A DNA stretch of 64,000 nucleotides from Dethiosulfovibrio peptidovorans (GCA_002748665.1 PDTB01000018.1:1-64000), one strand, 5' to 3'; shown: positions 16,466 to 25,469, counted from the first letter of the stretch. The notes: generated from the letters alone by a model not told the origin. Numbers and translations are program-made.

Positions 16466-17395
16466 ATGCTGAGACGAGAGGATGTCCTTTTGAACCCGGC
16501 GATTTCCGGAGCTCCTGTGGGCGAACCCGATGGTCGGCGTCGGATTGCTGAGATAGGATTTGGCAACGGGGAATTCCTGGTTCACTTGGCCCAGATGGAG
16601 CCACGATCAATTTTTTATGGGCTGGAGATATCCATGACCTGCGTGGAGAAGTCTCTGAAGCGAGTGATTCGAGAGGAACTTGACAACGTCCGGCTCCTCT
16701 TCGGGGATGCTCGTTTCCTTCTTAGAGAGAGTTTTGCCGATGATTGGCTCGATCGGGTATATATGAGTTTTCCCTGTCCGTGGCCCAAGGAACGTCACGC
16801 CAGACGCCGGGTGACAGCACCGGGCTTTGCCGATACGGTCGCTTCGGTGCTCAGGATGGGGTGCCGTTTTGAACTGGCCACCGACGAGGCATGGTACGCC
16901 AGGGAGGTGGCTCAGGTATTGGGAGATCACGTGGCCCTGAACCTCTCCTCCTTTGACGTGAACCGTAGGCGTCCGGTGACTACCAAGTACGAGAGAAAAT
17001 GGTTGGCCGAGGGCAAGGATATTTTTATCCTGGAGTTCGAGAAATGCTCGACGTGCAGCGTCGAACGGATCGTATCAGGAAGGAGCGACGAGATGCACGT
17101 AACGGTGGACAGAGAGAATTTAGATTTGACGGCTCTGGCTGCTCGTGAGCTTGGAATCTCAGGCGGAGAGGGGGGCGTTCGCTGGGCGTTTGGAAACGTC
17201 TACAGCGATGGTGAGAGGACATGGTTGGTCCGGGCCGTCACGTCCGACGACGGCTATCAGCAGCAGATGTACCTCCGAGTGCTTCTAAGGGAGCAAGGGG
17301 CTTTGGTCAAGGTCGATGGCGTGTGTGTTCCCTACCTCACGCCAGCTGTCCGGCAGGCGGTTCATGACCTGGCCGGTCGTCTCGTCAAGGGATGA
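16466..17395 (+). CDS. trmB: tRNA (guanine-N7-)-methyltransferase, with C-terminal extension
   Basis: It methylates G46 of tRNAs with SAM. The SAM-binding IAEIGFGNGEFLVHLA and the TrmB signature YMSFPCPWPKERHARRR are clear, as are FELATDEAWYA and TKYERKWLAEGK. At 309 residues it is about 100 longer than common TrmB. The core ends near residue 200, and the extra part (from about MHVTVDRENLDLTALAAREL) is not a domain I recognise. ATG 16466 follows GGAGGG. Its stop overlaps the rsmD start (ATGA), and coaD follows in the same way. Confidence 0.88.
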   Translation: MLRREDVLLNPAISGAPVGEPDGRRRIAEIGFGNGEFLVHLAQMEPRSIFYGLEISMTCVEKSLKRVIREELDNVRLLFGDARFLLRESFADDWLDRVYMSFPCPWPKERHARRRVTAPGFADTVASVLRMGCRFELATDEAWYAREVAQVLGDHVALNLSSFDVNRRRPVTTKYERKWLAEGKDIFILEFEKCSTCSVERIVSGRSDEMHVTVDRENLDLTALAARELGISGGEGGVRWAFGNVYSDGERTWLVRAVTSDDGYQQQMYLRVLLREQGALVKVDGVCVPYLTPAVRQAVHDLAGRLVKG

Positions 17396-17907
17396 GGGGC
17401 ATTCGTCCCACCACGGGATTAGTCCTTCAGGCTCTGTTTAATATTCTGGGGGATATGCAGGGGCGCTCTTTCCTTGATCTGTTCGCCGGTACGGGGCGTG
17501 TCGCTTTTGAGGCATGCCGTCTGGGGGCATCTCCGGTGATCTCAGTGGAACTCCTTCGTGGTCGGTCCAAAGCCATCTGGGCCGCCAAACGATTCGACGG
17601 CCACACCCATCTGTCCATGGATGTCCGCAAGGGGCTCTCTTGGGTGGCCCGGCGGCAAATGGCCTTTGATGTGATATTCGCTGACCCTCCTTACGGCGAT
17701 GGCTGGGGACGTCGGTTGCCCGAGGTTATCCTGGCTCGGAGGTCTGTCCTCGTTCCCGAGGGGACTGTCGTGATCGAGCATAGCGTGGACGAGCCTCTCA
17801 TGGCTTCAGCGCCGTGGCGAGTTCTTCAGGAACGTGTTTATGGCCGAAGCGCCCTGGCCTTTCTGGCTCTTGAGGATAGATCTGTCACCGAGGAGGGAAC
17901 GATGTGA
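17392..17907 (+). CDS. rsmD: 16S rRNA (guanine(966)-N(2))-methyltransferase
   Basis: It methylates G966 of 16S rRNA. The motifs are RPTTGLVLQALFNIL, the SAM-binding FLDLFAGTGRVAFEACRLGA and the catalytic DVIFADPPYG (DPPY). At 171 residues it lacks the short N-terminal strand that often precedes RPTT. ATG 17392 overlaps the trmB stop by 4 bases and its own TGA overlaps the GTG of coaD. The rsmD-coaD pairing is widespread in bacteria. Confidence 0.9.
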   Translation: MRGIRPTTGLVLQALFNILGDMQGRSFLDLFAGTGRVAFEACRLGASPVISVELLRGRSKAIWAAKRFDGHTHLSMDVRKGLSWVARRQMAFDVIFADPPYGDGWGRRLPEVILARRSVLVPEGTVVIEHSVDEPLMASAPWRVLQERVYGRSALAFLALEDRSVTEEGTM

Positions 17908-18401
17908 AAAAATCCATCAAGGCGGTATACCCAGGCTCCTTCGACCCCATAACCAACGGCCATATCTACATTGCCGAGCGGGCTGCCGGCCTGTTCGACG
18001 AACTGACCGTCTCGGTGCTCCTGAATCCTCAGAAACAGGCGACCTTCAGTGTTGACGAACGAAAAACCATGGCAGCTGAGGCTCTGTCCCATCTTCCCAA
18101 CGTCTCTATCGACTCGTTCTCGGGGCTCTTAGTGGACTTTCTCCGTCAGGAACGAAGCCGGATTATAATACGAGGGCTTCGGGCGCTCTCCGATTTTGAG
18201 TACGAGTTTCAACTGGCCCAGATGAACCGTCAGCTTGCCCCAGAGATAGAGACCCTCTTCATCGTTACCGACGCACAGTACTCCTATCTCTCCAGTCACG
18301 CTGTCAAGGAGATATTCAGCTTTGGAGGGGCGGTCCAGGACATGGTTCCTCCCGGGGCCTATCGTCGTCTGCGGGAACGATTTCCCCGGTATCCTTCTTG
18401 A
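17904..18401 (+). CDS. coaD: Phosphopantetheine adenylyltransferase
   Basis: It transfers AMP to 4'-phosphopantetheine to give dephospho-CoA, the fourth step of CoA synthesis. It has 165 residues. The HxGH-type nucleotidyltransferase site is seen in YPGSFDPITNGH, and IIRGLRALSDFEYEFQLAQMNR and YSYLSSHAVKEI are typical. The start is GTG 17904, overlapping the rsmD stop. The last 86 bases overlap the convergent tmcAL gene on the other strand. Confidence 0.94.
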   Translation: MKKSIKAVYPGSFDPITNGHIYIAERAAGLFDELTVSVLLNPQKQATFSVDERKTMAAEALSHLPNVSIDSFSGLLVDFLRQERSRIIIRGLRALSDFEYEFQLAQMNRQLAPEIETLFIVTDAQYSYLSSHAVKEIFSFGGAVQDMVPPGAYRRLRERFPRYPS

Positions 18402-19605
18402 GGGGGTATATCATGAGAGGGGGCCTTCGGCGATCCCGTCCGATCTCCCCTCCGGAGATCAAAAGCTCCCAAAGATCACAGGCCCGTTGCTCCAAATTCC
18501 ACATGGCCTGGCCATAGGGGTTTCCCCGGAGATCTCGCCCGCGGGTCACCACGGGGAGTCTTGCTGATTTCCCCATCTCGTCCAGGAGCTTTCGGCCTCG
18601 TCCAGTAGCCCCCAGAGGCTTGATGTAGGCTGGTCCAAGGCGTTGGATGTTACGGTTTGTGTCGTGTTGTATACCAAGAAAAAAATGGATCATGTTTCGT
18701 TGAAGGCGCCCTCGTGGGTATCGTCCAGTGACACAACGATTCATAAAGTCGTTCCAGCTTGATGACATGACAGCTTCCCTGAGGAATCGGTGCTCAATGC
18801 CCTCGCCGAACTCAGCGTATGTCCTGAGCTCCTGAGGGTTTGACCTCATAAGGAGAACTCGGAGAGCCTCCCAGAGTCTTTTAAAATCCAGACAACAGCG
18901 ACCTCGACCGAGCTCTCGATCTACGATCGCGGCAGGTCCTTTCGGAAGGGCAGGTCGCCAGTTGTCGTTCTTCCGAAGCGCTTCCCGGATCGCTGTGGCA
19001 CTGGGAAACGTCTCGCCCAGGGTTGTCTGATGATAGCTACATCCACTTCTGAGGATTGGGGAAGGTGTCATAGTGTATCCCCTGCTGGCGATCCGGGACA
19101 TATAGGCTACGGCGAGGCTGTTGTTCGGTCTTGAGAGGACATCCCCCGCTCCGGGTATGACAGACTCGGCGGCCTGAGCCCTGGCATTTACGTAGGAAAA
19201 CCCTCTGTCCAAAAGAGCTCGGAGACGATCCTTGAAAGGCTGAGGTTCCTCCACTACAATAGCTATGATGTTCTCTAGGTTGGCCGGAAACGTTTCCATT
19301 CCGAAGGACAGGTGTCCAACCACTCCGGTGCTCTCCAGAATATCCACAGCCCCGGCGGCGAAGACCCCGGCGTTGTGGCAGGAGAAGACGCTGGGGAGCT
19401 CCAGAACCAAATCTGCTCCAGAGAGAAGGGCCATCTCGGTTCGGCTTCCCTTGTCAAGACATGCTGGTTCGCCTCGCTGGACGAAACACGACGACAGGGC
19501 CACTATCACAGGAGCTCCTGATTCGGTCGCTTTTTTCAGATGGTAGAGGTGCCCCCGATGAAACGGGTTGTATTCGGCGACGATTCCGATCGCCTTTCTC
19601 ATCAT
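18316..19605 (-). CDS. tmcAL: tRNA(Met) cytidine acetate ligase (TmcAL family nucleotidyltransferase)
   Basis: It uses acetate and ATP to form N4-acetylcytidine at the wobble position of elongator tRNA-Met in characterised members. It has 429 residues. The N-terminal nucleotidyltransferase motif GIVAEYNPFHRGHLYHL is diagnostic, followed by SSCFVQRGEPACLDKGSR and LELPSVFSCHNAGVFAAGAV. The start is ATG 19605, with GGGGG upstream. A second ATG follows directly. Its 3' end runs 86 bases into coaD in the opposite direction, so the C-terminal residues are encoded opposite the CoaD C-terminus. Confidence 0.88.
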   Translation of the reverse strand: MMRKAIGIVAEYNPFHRGHLYHLKKATESGAPVIVALSSCFVQRGEPACLDKGSRTEMALLSGADLVLELPSVFSCHNAGVFAAGAVDILESTGVVGHLSFGMETFPANLENIIAIVVEEPQPFKDRLRALLDRGFSYVNARAQAAESVIPGAGDVLSRPNNSLAVAYMSRIASRGYTMTPSPILRSGCSYHQTTLGETFPSATAIREALRKNDNWRPALPKGPAAIVDRELGRGRCCLDFKRLWEALRVLLMRSNPQELRTYAEFGEGIEHRFLREAVMSSSWNDFMNRCVTGRYPRGRLQRNMIHFFLGIQHDTNRNIQRLGPAYIKPLGATGRGRKLLDEMGKSARLPVVTRGRDLRGNPYGQAMWNLEQRACDLWELLISGGEIGRDRRRPPLMIYPLKKDTGEIVPADDDRPREEPCPGPPLQS

Positions 19606-19683
19606 ATGAACCCCCTTGTGTATCTCGCATCGGGGACAACATACGCCATAGGCGTCACAACGGTCAAGGAGGCTACAGGCGAC

Positions 19684-20877
19684 ATGAAGGTTTTGGTCAT
19701 CAACTGCGGCAGTTCCTCCCTCAAGTATCAGCTTTTCGACATGGAGACCGAATCCCCTTTAGCTAAGGGATTGGTCGAGCGAATCGGCATCGATGGATCG
19801 CGGATCAAACACACAAAGACGGGGCAGGACTCGGTGACCACCGAGACGCCTATTCCCGATCACAAGGTGGCTGTCAAGTTGGTTCTGGAGGCCCTGTTGA
19901 ACGAGAACCATGGGATCCTGTCCAGTTTGGACGAACTGAGCGCTGTGGGGCACAGAGTGGTCCACGCCGGGGAAAAGTTCGCCTGCTCGGTGCGCTTAGA
20001 CGACGTCGTTATGGCGGCTCTCAAAGAGTGCATACCTCTGGCGCCCCTGCACAATCCGGCGAACATCACTGGTATTGAAGCCATCACTGCGGCCTTACCT
20101 CAGGTCCCCCAAGTTGGAGTTTTCGACACGGCCTTTCACCAAACCATGCCGAAGCACGCCTATATGTACGGCGTTCCCTACCGGTACTACGAGGAACACA
20201 AGGTCCGCCGTTATGGCTTCCACGGCACGAGTCACTTCTTCGTGGCCCATCGCTGCGCCGAGATCCTGGGTCGCCCCATTGAGAACCTGAAGATCATCAC
20301 CTGTCACCTTGGAAACGGAAGTTCCATCGCCGCAGTGAAAAACGGTGTGTGCGTGGATACGTCAATGGGATTTACCCCTCTGGCCGGTGTCCTTATGGGA
20401 ACCAGATGCGGTGACATCGATCCGTCCATCGTCCGCTTCATGGCTGACAAAGAAGGTAGTGTCGAAAAGGCCGACACCGTCTTGAATAAGGAAAGCGGCG
20501 TTCACGGCGTATCGGGTATCAGCAGTGACCTTCGGGACATCGAGGACGGCATGGCCAAGGGAGATGAACGGGCTGACCTGGCTTTTTCCATGTTGTCGTA
20601 CGGTATCACCAAATATATCGGAGCCTATGCCGCTGCCATGGGTGGGGTGGATGCCCTGGTCTTCACGGCTGGTATCGGTGAGAACTGCACCATGATCCGG
20701 GAAACCGCAACCCGGGACCTGGCGTTTTTGGGTATCTCGGTGGATCCTGACAAGAACGACTTCCGGGGTGAGGAGCGGGTCATCAGCCCCGATGGATCTC
20801 CGGTCTCGGTCATGGTGATCCCTACCAATGAGGAACTGGTCATCGCTCGGGACACCAAGAGCCTAGTCTCAGCGTAA
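19684..20877 (+). CDS. ackA: Acetate kinase
   Basis: It converts acetyl phosphate and ADP to acetate and ATP. Here it would harvest the acetyl phosphate made by glycine reductase as well as that from pyruvate. It has 397 residues. The phosphate-binding start MKVLVINCGSSSLKYQLFDM, HRVVHAGEKF, YGFHGTSHFFVAHR and MGTRCGDIDPSIVRFM are canonical. ATG 19684 is preceded by AAGGAGG. The frame is open upstream to 19540, but that part overlaps tmcAL on the other strand and is not conserved. No phosphotransacetylase gene is adjacent. Confidence 0.96.
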   Translation: MKVLVINCGSSSLKYQLFDMETESPLAKGLVERIGIDGSRIKHTKTGQDSVTTETPIPDHKVAVKLVLEALLNENHGILSSLDELSAVGHRVVHAGEKFACSVRLDDVVMAALKECIPLAPLHNPANITGIEAITAALPQVPQVGVFDTAFHQTMPKHAYMYGVPYRYYEEHKVRRYGFHGTSHFFVAHRCAEILGRPIENLKIITCHLGNGSSIAAVKNGVCVDTSMGFTPLAGVLMGTRCGDIDPSIVRFMADKEGSVEKADTVLNKESGVHGVSGISSDLRDIEDGMAKGDERADLAFSMLSYGITKYIGAYAAAMGGVDALVFTAGIGENCTMIRETATRDLAFLGISVDPDKNDFRGEERVISPDGSPVSVMVIPTNEELVIARDTKSLVSA

Positions 20878-20902
20878 GGTGTGCTCCGATAAAAGAGATC
20901 TT

Positions 20903-21463
20903 ATGACGGTTCAGCGTCCGCCGGGGTGGCGGTGTATCCTGGAAGTTCCTGATGATCCTTTGGTGCCAGTGGATCAAGAGTGGTTCCTGGATTTTCACGA
21001 CGAAATCCGAATGGGGGGTGTCCCCTACCGATGTCCGACTCCCGTCCATTGTACTTGTCGATTTATCCTGACGGGAATGGCTCTGAGGGGGACCTTCCGG
21101 CTTCGAACCTCCGTGATCTCAGAGTGTTCCCGATGTCTTTCGCATCTGGAGGTTGCAATCGACGAGATTTTCGAGTATTGTTATACGTCGCAGACCGAGA
21201 ACGACGAAAGCGACGATATCAAAGACGATGGTTCGGTGACGGTAGTCGCTGACGTGAATGGCTCTTTGGACGTGGCCGACGATCTGTGGGAATGCCTTGT
21301 CGTGTCCATGCCTCTGTATCCAGTCTGCCCCGAGGGGTGCGATCTCATCGGCCCCAACACAACCAGAGAAGAAGGGGAAGCCGTCGATCCCCGATTCCAG
21401 ATCTTAGCCGACGAGTTCGGAACCTCGTCACGTAAAGGAGGGAAACCCCATGGCAACCCCTAA
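20903..21463 (+). CDS. YceD family (DUF177) protein
   Basis: The protein contains two cysteine pairs (CSRCL near the middle and CPEGC near the C-terminus), the acidic region between them, and ends shortly before rpmF. This is the usual layout of the YceD/DUF177 family, which is linked to 23S rRNA or ribosome biogenesis. ATG 20903 gives 186 residues. GTG 20879 would add 8 and sits just after the ackA stop, and neither has a strong ribosome binding site. Its 3' end overlaps rpmF by 14 bases, a conserved arrangement. Confidence 0.8.
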   Translation: MTVQRPPGWRCILEVPDDPLVPVDQEWFLDFHDEIRMGGVPYRCPTPVHCTCRFILTGMALRGTFRLRTSVISECSRCLSHLEVAIDEIFEYCYTSQTENDESDDIKDDGSVTVVADVNGSLDVADDLWECLVVSMPLYPVCPEGCDLIGPNTTREEGEAVDPRFQILADEFGTSSRKGGKPHGNP

Positions 21464-21647
21464 GTCCCGAGTATCTCACCGGAGGACTCATACCAGAAAG
21501 GCTCAGTGGCTGGGTAAGCTCAGCGTCCCGGGCCTCACTGCCTGTCCTCATTGCGGCGAGACCATCCAGAACTACCACGCCTGCCCCGAATGTGGCCACT
21601 ACAGAGGCCGAGAAGCAGTCAAGGTCGCGTCCAACAAAGAGCAGTGA
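21450..21647 (+). CDS. rpmF: 50S ribosomal protein L32
   Basis: It has 65 residues, starting MATPKSRVSHRRTHTRKAQW and with a zinc-ribbon pair (CPHCGE and CPECGHYRG). AAAGGAGGG lies before ATG 21450. Elsewhere rpmF is often followed directly by fapR or plsX. Here that link is broken by the insert with the liv genes. Confidence 0.96.
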   Translation: MATPKSRVSHRRTHTRKAQWLGKLSVPGLTACPHCGETIQNYHACPECGHYRGREAVKVASNKEQ

Positions 21648-21664
21648 TCGTACTTCGTGAACTG

Positions 21665-21694
21665 AAAGCCCCTTCGCATATGCGAAGGGGCTTT
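21665..21694 (+). terminator. Terminator after rpmF
   Basis: AAAGCCCCTTCGCAT (21665-21679) is followed directly by its exact inverted copy (21680-21694), giving an 11- to 13-bp stem with a tiny loop. The 3' arm ends in TTT, and TGTCGTCTCTTGTTTTC follows. Confidence 0.75.
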
Positions 21695-22010
21695 GTCGTC
21701 TCTTGTTTTCTCTGTTCATCCTACTGGATGAGAGTGAACTCCTTGTGGAGGAAGGAAAATCAGCTCATGGAGCTGTGTAGAGAGTGGAGATGAGGTATTC
21801 AGGCTACTCTAGGTCATGGATCCCCACGAGACGCTGTCTGATCTTTTGACGACGAAGCCTGATGACACGTCGTAGGAGATAACTGTGTTCTCTGCCCAGG
21901 TTATCGATGGAGGGACTGTCTGGCTTTGCGGTAATGTGTCAGTCATAGGAGTCTGGTGCTGGATACGGCGTTACGGTATAAATGGGCAACGACAAATGGA
22001 TGTATCTTAA
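21695..22010. other. Non-coding gap between rpmF and the iclR remnant
   Basis: No frame in this stretch gives a protein I recognise, and no RNA gene or long repeat is visible. It marks the left edge of the A/T-richer insert, and no direct repeats or att-like sites were seen at the junction. Confidence 0.5.
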
Positions 22011-22039
22011 TTGACTTTATCATCGAGAAGCGGTAGATT
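22011..22039 (+). promoter_or_regulatory. Probable promoter of the iclR-liv unit
   Basis: TTGACT (22011-22016) and TAGATT (22034-22039) are 17 bases apart, about 54 bases before the TTG start of the regulator remnant. With the regulator broken, this is the likely promoter for the liv genes. Confidence 0.5.
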
Positions 22040-22092
22040 GATAATCATAAAGTGGTGCGCTTGTCCCATTTTCAAGAAGGAGTGTCGCAAAG

Positions 22093-22696
22093 TTGGATAG
22101 CGTAGAACGCATAACGTCCATCATCGAATGTCTTTTACAGAGCTCTGAAGGGAGAGGAATACGAGAAATAGCAAAAGAGGTGGACATACCAAGAAGCAGC
22201 ATTCAGAGGTTGCTTATGTCTTTGGAAAAAACTGGGTGGCTGTATTGAGATGAGAAAAAACTATTCTATAAGTTTACGGGTACGTGCTTTGGCGGATTCC
22301 TGGCGCTTGCAATGCGAGTTGATCCAGCAGGCGCAGGAAGTTGTATTTGAACTATGCGAAGAGTGTCAGCCAACGGTCTTGCTCCTGGTGCTTGATGGCA
22401 CTCGTGGTGTTTGCCTGCACAAGGTCGAGCCCAAGCGAACCATCAAACTTGTGGCAGATATCGGCAAGACCTTTCCCCTCCACGCTGCGGCATGCGGAAA
22501 AGTTCTGCTCGCGCATGCTCAGGCTTATCTACAGCAAAAAGTTCTATCCTCACCTTTGAAGGCCTTTACACAGTACACGGTCACGGATCCATTGACGTTA
22601 CAAGATGAGATCCGAGAAATTCGAGAGAAGGGATACGCCCTCAGTTTAGAGGAGCTGACGATAGGTGTCGCCGAGGTCGCTTCCCCTCAACCTTAA
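22093..22696 (+). pseudogene. IclR family transcriptional regulator, frameshifted and truncated
   Basis: The first frame (TTG 22093, after AAGGAG) encodes an IclR winged helix (RGIREIAKEVDIPRSSIQRL, then LEKTGWLY) and stops at TGA 22246-22248. The ligand-binding domain continues in the +1 frame from ATG 22250 (NYSISLRVRALADSW, LPLHAAACGKVLLA-like text, GYALSLEELTIGVAEVASP). Removing one T in TATTGAG (22243-22249) joins the two halves exactly. The second half then ends right after the conserved GVAEVASP, about 45 residues short of typical IclR proteins, and runs into the livG ribosome binding site. Two lesions make it very likely non-functional. Confidence 0.82.
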
Positions 22697-22715
22697 CGAA
22701 TCAAGGAGTGATTGC

Positions 22716-23498
22716 ATGACCTCTCCCATTTTACAGGCTCAAGGTATTTCTGTGAGTTTTGGAGGCCTTAAAGCTGTTCAAGACGTTGATCTTAGCATCA
22801 ATAAGGGTGAAATTTTTTCGCTCATCGGTCCAAACGGTGCGGGGAAGACGACTTTTTTCAATCTTGTGAGCGGTTTTTTAAAGCCTTCGTCAGGGAAAGC
22901 CTTTTTTATGGGCCGAGATGTGACCGCTATGGCTCCACATAAGATAGCCAGAAATGGTTTGGTTCGTACCTTCCAGAAAACGAATATTTTTGCTGATATC
23001 TCTGTGGCGGAAAGCGTACGGATAGGGTTCAACATGCACCATAAATCGACGTTACTGGATATTTTGTGTAACGGCAAGGTCCTTCGTGAAGAGCGAAAGC
23101 AGATTCATGATTGGGGCGAGGACGTTCTTTTGTTCACCGGTTTAGCGCCGTGGAAACACTACCTTGTCAAAAACATCCCGTACGGCAAACAACGCATGCT
23201 TTCGATTGCCCTTGCGTTGGCAACCTCCCCATCGCTTCTGTTGCTCGACGAACCGGCAACTGGGCTGAATCCGGTAGAAACTCAGGAACTGATCGATATT
23301 ATTCTTCGAATACGGTCGGAGAGAGGTATAACCGTTTTCCTGATCGAACACAACATGAGACTCGTCGTATCAATTTCCGATAGAATAGCTGCTCTCAATT
23401 ATGGGAAAAAGCTCACGGAGGGTAAACCCGAGGAGGTCTCTCAAAATCCTGAGGTGATTGAGGCATATCTGGGGAGCAGAGGGGCAAAATGTTCTTAA
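22716..23498 (+). CDS. livG: Branched-chain amino acid ABC transporter ATP-binding protein LivG
   Basis: This is one of two ATPases energising a Liv/HAAT uptake system. It has 260 residues, with Walker A GPNGAGKTTFFNL, Walker B LLLLDEPATGLNP and the switch histidine in FLIEHNM. The signature loop NIPYGKQRMLSIALAL has the LivG-type PYG form rather than LSGGQ. ATG 22716 follows AAGGAG. The frame is open upstream, but that part belongs to the iclR remnant. livF overlaps its end by 10 bases. Confidence 0.9.
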   Translation: MTSPILQAQGISVSFGGLKAVQDVDLSINKGEIFSLIGPNGAGKTTFFNLVSGFLKPSSGKAFFMGRDVTAMAPHKIARNGLVRTFQKTNIFADISVAESVRIGFNMHHKSTLLDILCNGKVLREERKQIHDWGEDVLLFTGLAPWKHYLVKNIPYGKQRMLSIALALATSPSLLLLDEPATGLNPVETQELIDIILRIRSERGITVFLIEHNMRLVVSISDRIAALNYGKKLTEGKPEEVSQNPEVIEAYLGSRGAKCS

Positions 23499-24196
23499 AA
23501 GTTGAAGGGCTTGAAGCTTGCTACGGTAAAGTGAAGGTTTTACATGGCATTTCCATGGCTGTGGAGAAGGGCTCCATAGTCGCCCTTATCGGAGCAAACG
23601 GAGCTGGAAAAAGCACGTTTATGATGTGTATGTCCGGTGTCGTTCGTCCTACAGCGGGCAAAATCATACTTGAAGGGCAATCCATTGAAAAACTGTCGCC
23701 CGACAAAATCGTCGCTCTGGGTTTATCTCAATGTCCAGAAGGACGCCGAGTCTGGGCGGGGATGTCCGTGTTGGAAAATCTTGAAACCGGAGCTATCTCC
23801 ATCAAAAACAAAAAGAAGGTACGGGAACGCCTTGAGTGGGCTTTTGAGTATTTCCCGGTGCTTGAGGAAAGAAAAAATCAAGTAGCTGGAAGCCTCAGCG
23901 GTGGAGAGCAACAGATGCTTGCTATAGCAAGGGCTGTTATGCCAGAACCTAAGTTACTTATGCTTGATGAACCTTCTCTTGGCCTTGCTCCCATCATTGT
24001 GGAAAAAGTAATGTCTGTCATTAAGAATATTTCTCAAAATGGAACGACAGTAATCCTCGTGGAGCAAAATGCTTTTATGGCTTTATCGATAGCGGACTAT
24101 GCCTATGTTCTTGAGAACGGCAGCATCGCTCTGTCGGGGAAGGCCTCAGAGCTGCTTGAGAACGATACGGTTCGCAAGTCGTATTTAGGGGTCTAA
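23489..24196 (+). CDS. livF: Branched-chain amino acid ABC transporter ATP-binding protein LivF
   Basis: This is the second ATPase of the Liv system, 235 residues. Walker A is GANGAGKSTFMM, the signature is GSLSGGEQQMLAIARA, Walker B is LLMLDEPSLGLAP, and the switch histidine position is Q (VILVEQNAFMA), as is normal for LivF. PEGRRVWAGMSVLENLETGA is a family hallmark. It starts inside the end of livG, so the two ATPases are translationally coupled. Confidence 0.92.
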   Translation: MFLKVEGLEACYGKVKVLHGISMAVEKGSIVALIGANGAGKSTFMMCMSGVVRPTAGKIILEGQSIEKLSPDKIVALGLSQCPEGRRVWAGMSVLENLETGAISIKNKKKVRERLEWAFEYFPVLEERKNQVAGSLSGGEQQMLAIARAVMPEPKLLMLDEPSLGLAPIIVEKVMSVIKNISQNGTTVILVEQNAFMALSIADYAYVLENGSIALSGKASELLENDTVRKSYLGV

Positions 24197-24329
24197 GTTT
24201 ACCGCTTGCAAGGCACACAAAGAGGCGTCTTGCGGGGAAGGAGAGGGAGATATTCTAAGGGCATTCATCTCTTAGGGGGGGTAAAGCAAGCTTTCGAGAG
24301 ATGGGCAGAATAAAAGGAGGTGCAGTGAT

Positions 24330-25469
24330 ATGAGAAAAATTTTACTGGGTATGCTCTTGGTTTTTGCCTTGGGGGGAATGGCTTTTGCTGCGTTCCCGGA
24401 GGGGCCGATTAAAATTGGGGTTGTTCTCCCTACGTCAGGCGTTTTGGCATATGACGGAGGCTTAACTCTGAACGGCGTTAAGATGGCAATCGACGAGATA
24501 AACGGCGAAGGGGGAGTCGATGGACATAAAATCGAACTCCATGTAGAGGACAGTGCGGGCGTTCCTGCGACCTCTGTGGCAGCTATTGAAAAACTCGTCG
24601 AAATGCAAAAAGTGAACGCCGTGATCGGTGCTTTCGGAAGTTCTTGTACTCTTGCGATGATGGACGTAGCGCGACGGGCCAAGGTGCCGCTGATTACGCC
24701 CATTTCTCTGGCCCCGAAAATCACGGAGATGGGGAATATCTGGACATTCAGAGGCTGCGATAATTCTGGGATGATTGCAAAGGCTTTTGTTCAATGGGCA
24801 GTGAAGGAGAAAAAGGTTGATAAATGGGCCTATATAGCTGTTAACACCGATTATGGTCGAGGCTCGGTGGAAGCCTTTAATAAATATCTTGATACATTTG
24901 GCGCTAAAGCAGTTTTGACTGAGTATTTTAACCAAGGTGAAACGGATTACTATCCCATCGTTACAAAGCTTTCGGCTACCGAGGCAAACGGGCTCTGTGT
25001 TTTTGGGGAAACTGTAGATCTTTCAAGGGTTATTGCTCAGTTCCACGAGATGGGGCTCTCCGATAAGATGTTGATCATGGATTCTACGGGCGGAGTTTTT
25101 AACTCTAAGTTTATCGAGCTGGCAGGAGAAAACGCCAATGGAATTGTCGGAGCCAGCCGTTTCGTCTCCAGCATCCAAACTCCAGAAGCACAAAAGTTTG
25201 TCGAAGACTACAAAAAGCGCTATGCTGTTTTCCCCGAGAAATATGCTCAAGCGGGGTATGATTGTGCTCGTATGGTCGCTTACGCCATCAAAGGTGCTGG
25301 TTCGCTGGATGCCGAAAAAATCCGCTCAGCCCTCGCAGCTATTGAATATCAAGGCCCTCAGGGAAAGGCCTGCTTCGATTCGAAGAATCAACTTATCATT
25401 GACGAATACATTATAGCTATAGAAGACGGCAAAATTATCGTTCTTGCAGGCCCCATCTCTGTAAAATAA
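24330..25469 (+). CDS. livK: Branched-chain amino acid ABC transporter substrate-binding protein
   Basis: This is the periplasmic receptor of the Liv system, 379 residues. It has a signal peptide (MRKILLGMLLVFALGGMAFA, cleavage near residue 20) and the type I periplasmic-binding start PIKIGVVLPTSGVLAYDG. GGVDGHKIELHVEDSAG and YAQAGYDCARMVAYAI fit the family. An AAAAGGAGG precedes ATG 24330. The exact substrate (Leu/Ile/Val, amide or other) cannot be read from the sequence. A hairpin separates it from the permease genes. Confidence 0.9.
   Translation: MRKILLGMLLVFALGGMAFAAFPEGPIKIGVVLPTSGVLAYDGGLTLNGVKMAIDEINGEGGVDGHKIELHVEDSAGVPATSVAAIEKLVEMQKVNAVIGAFGSSCTLAMMDVARRAKVPLITPISLAPKITEMGNIWTFRGCDNSGMIAKAFVQWAVKEKKVDKWAYIAVNTDYGRGSVEAFNKYLDTFGAKAVLTEYFNQGETDYYPIVTKLSATEANGLCVFGETVDLSRVIAQFHEMGLSDKMLIMDSTGGVFNSKFIELAGENANGIVGASRFVSSIQTPEAQKFVEDYKKRYAVFPEKYAQAGYDCARMVAYAIKGAGSLDAEKIRSALAAIEYQGPQGKACFDSKNQLIIDEYIIAIEDGKIIVLAGPISVK

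Noticed and set aside
22246-22248. The TGA in the iclR frame as a third selenocysteine codon
   Set aside because: The conserved domain continues in the +1 frame, not in the TGA frame. IclR proteins have no Sec or Cys at this site.
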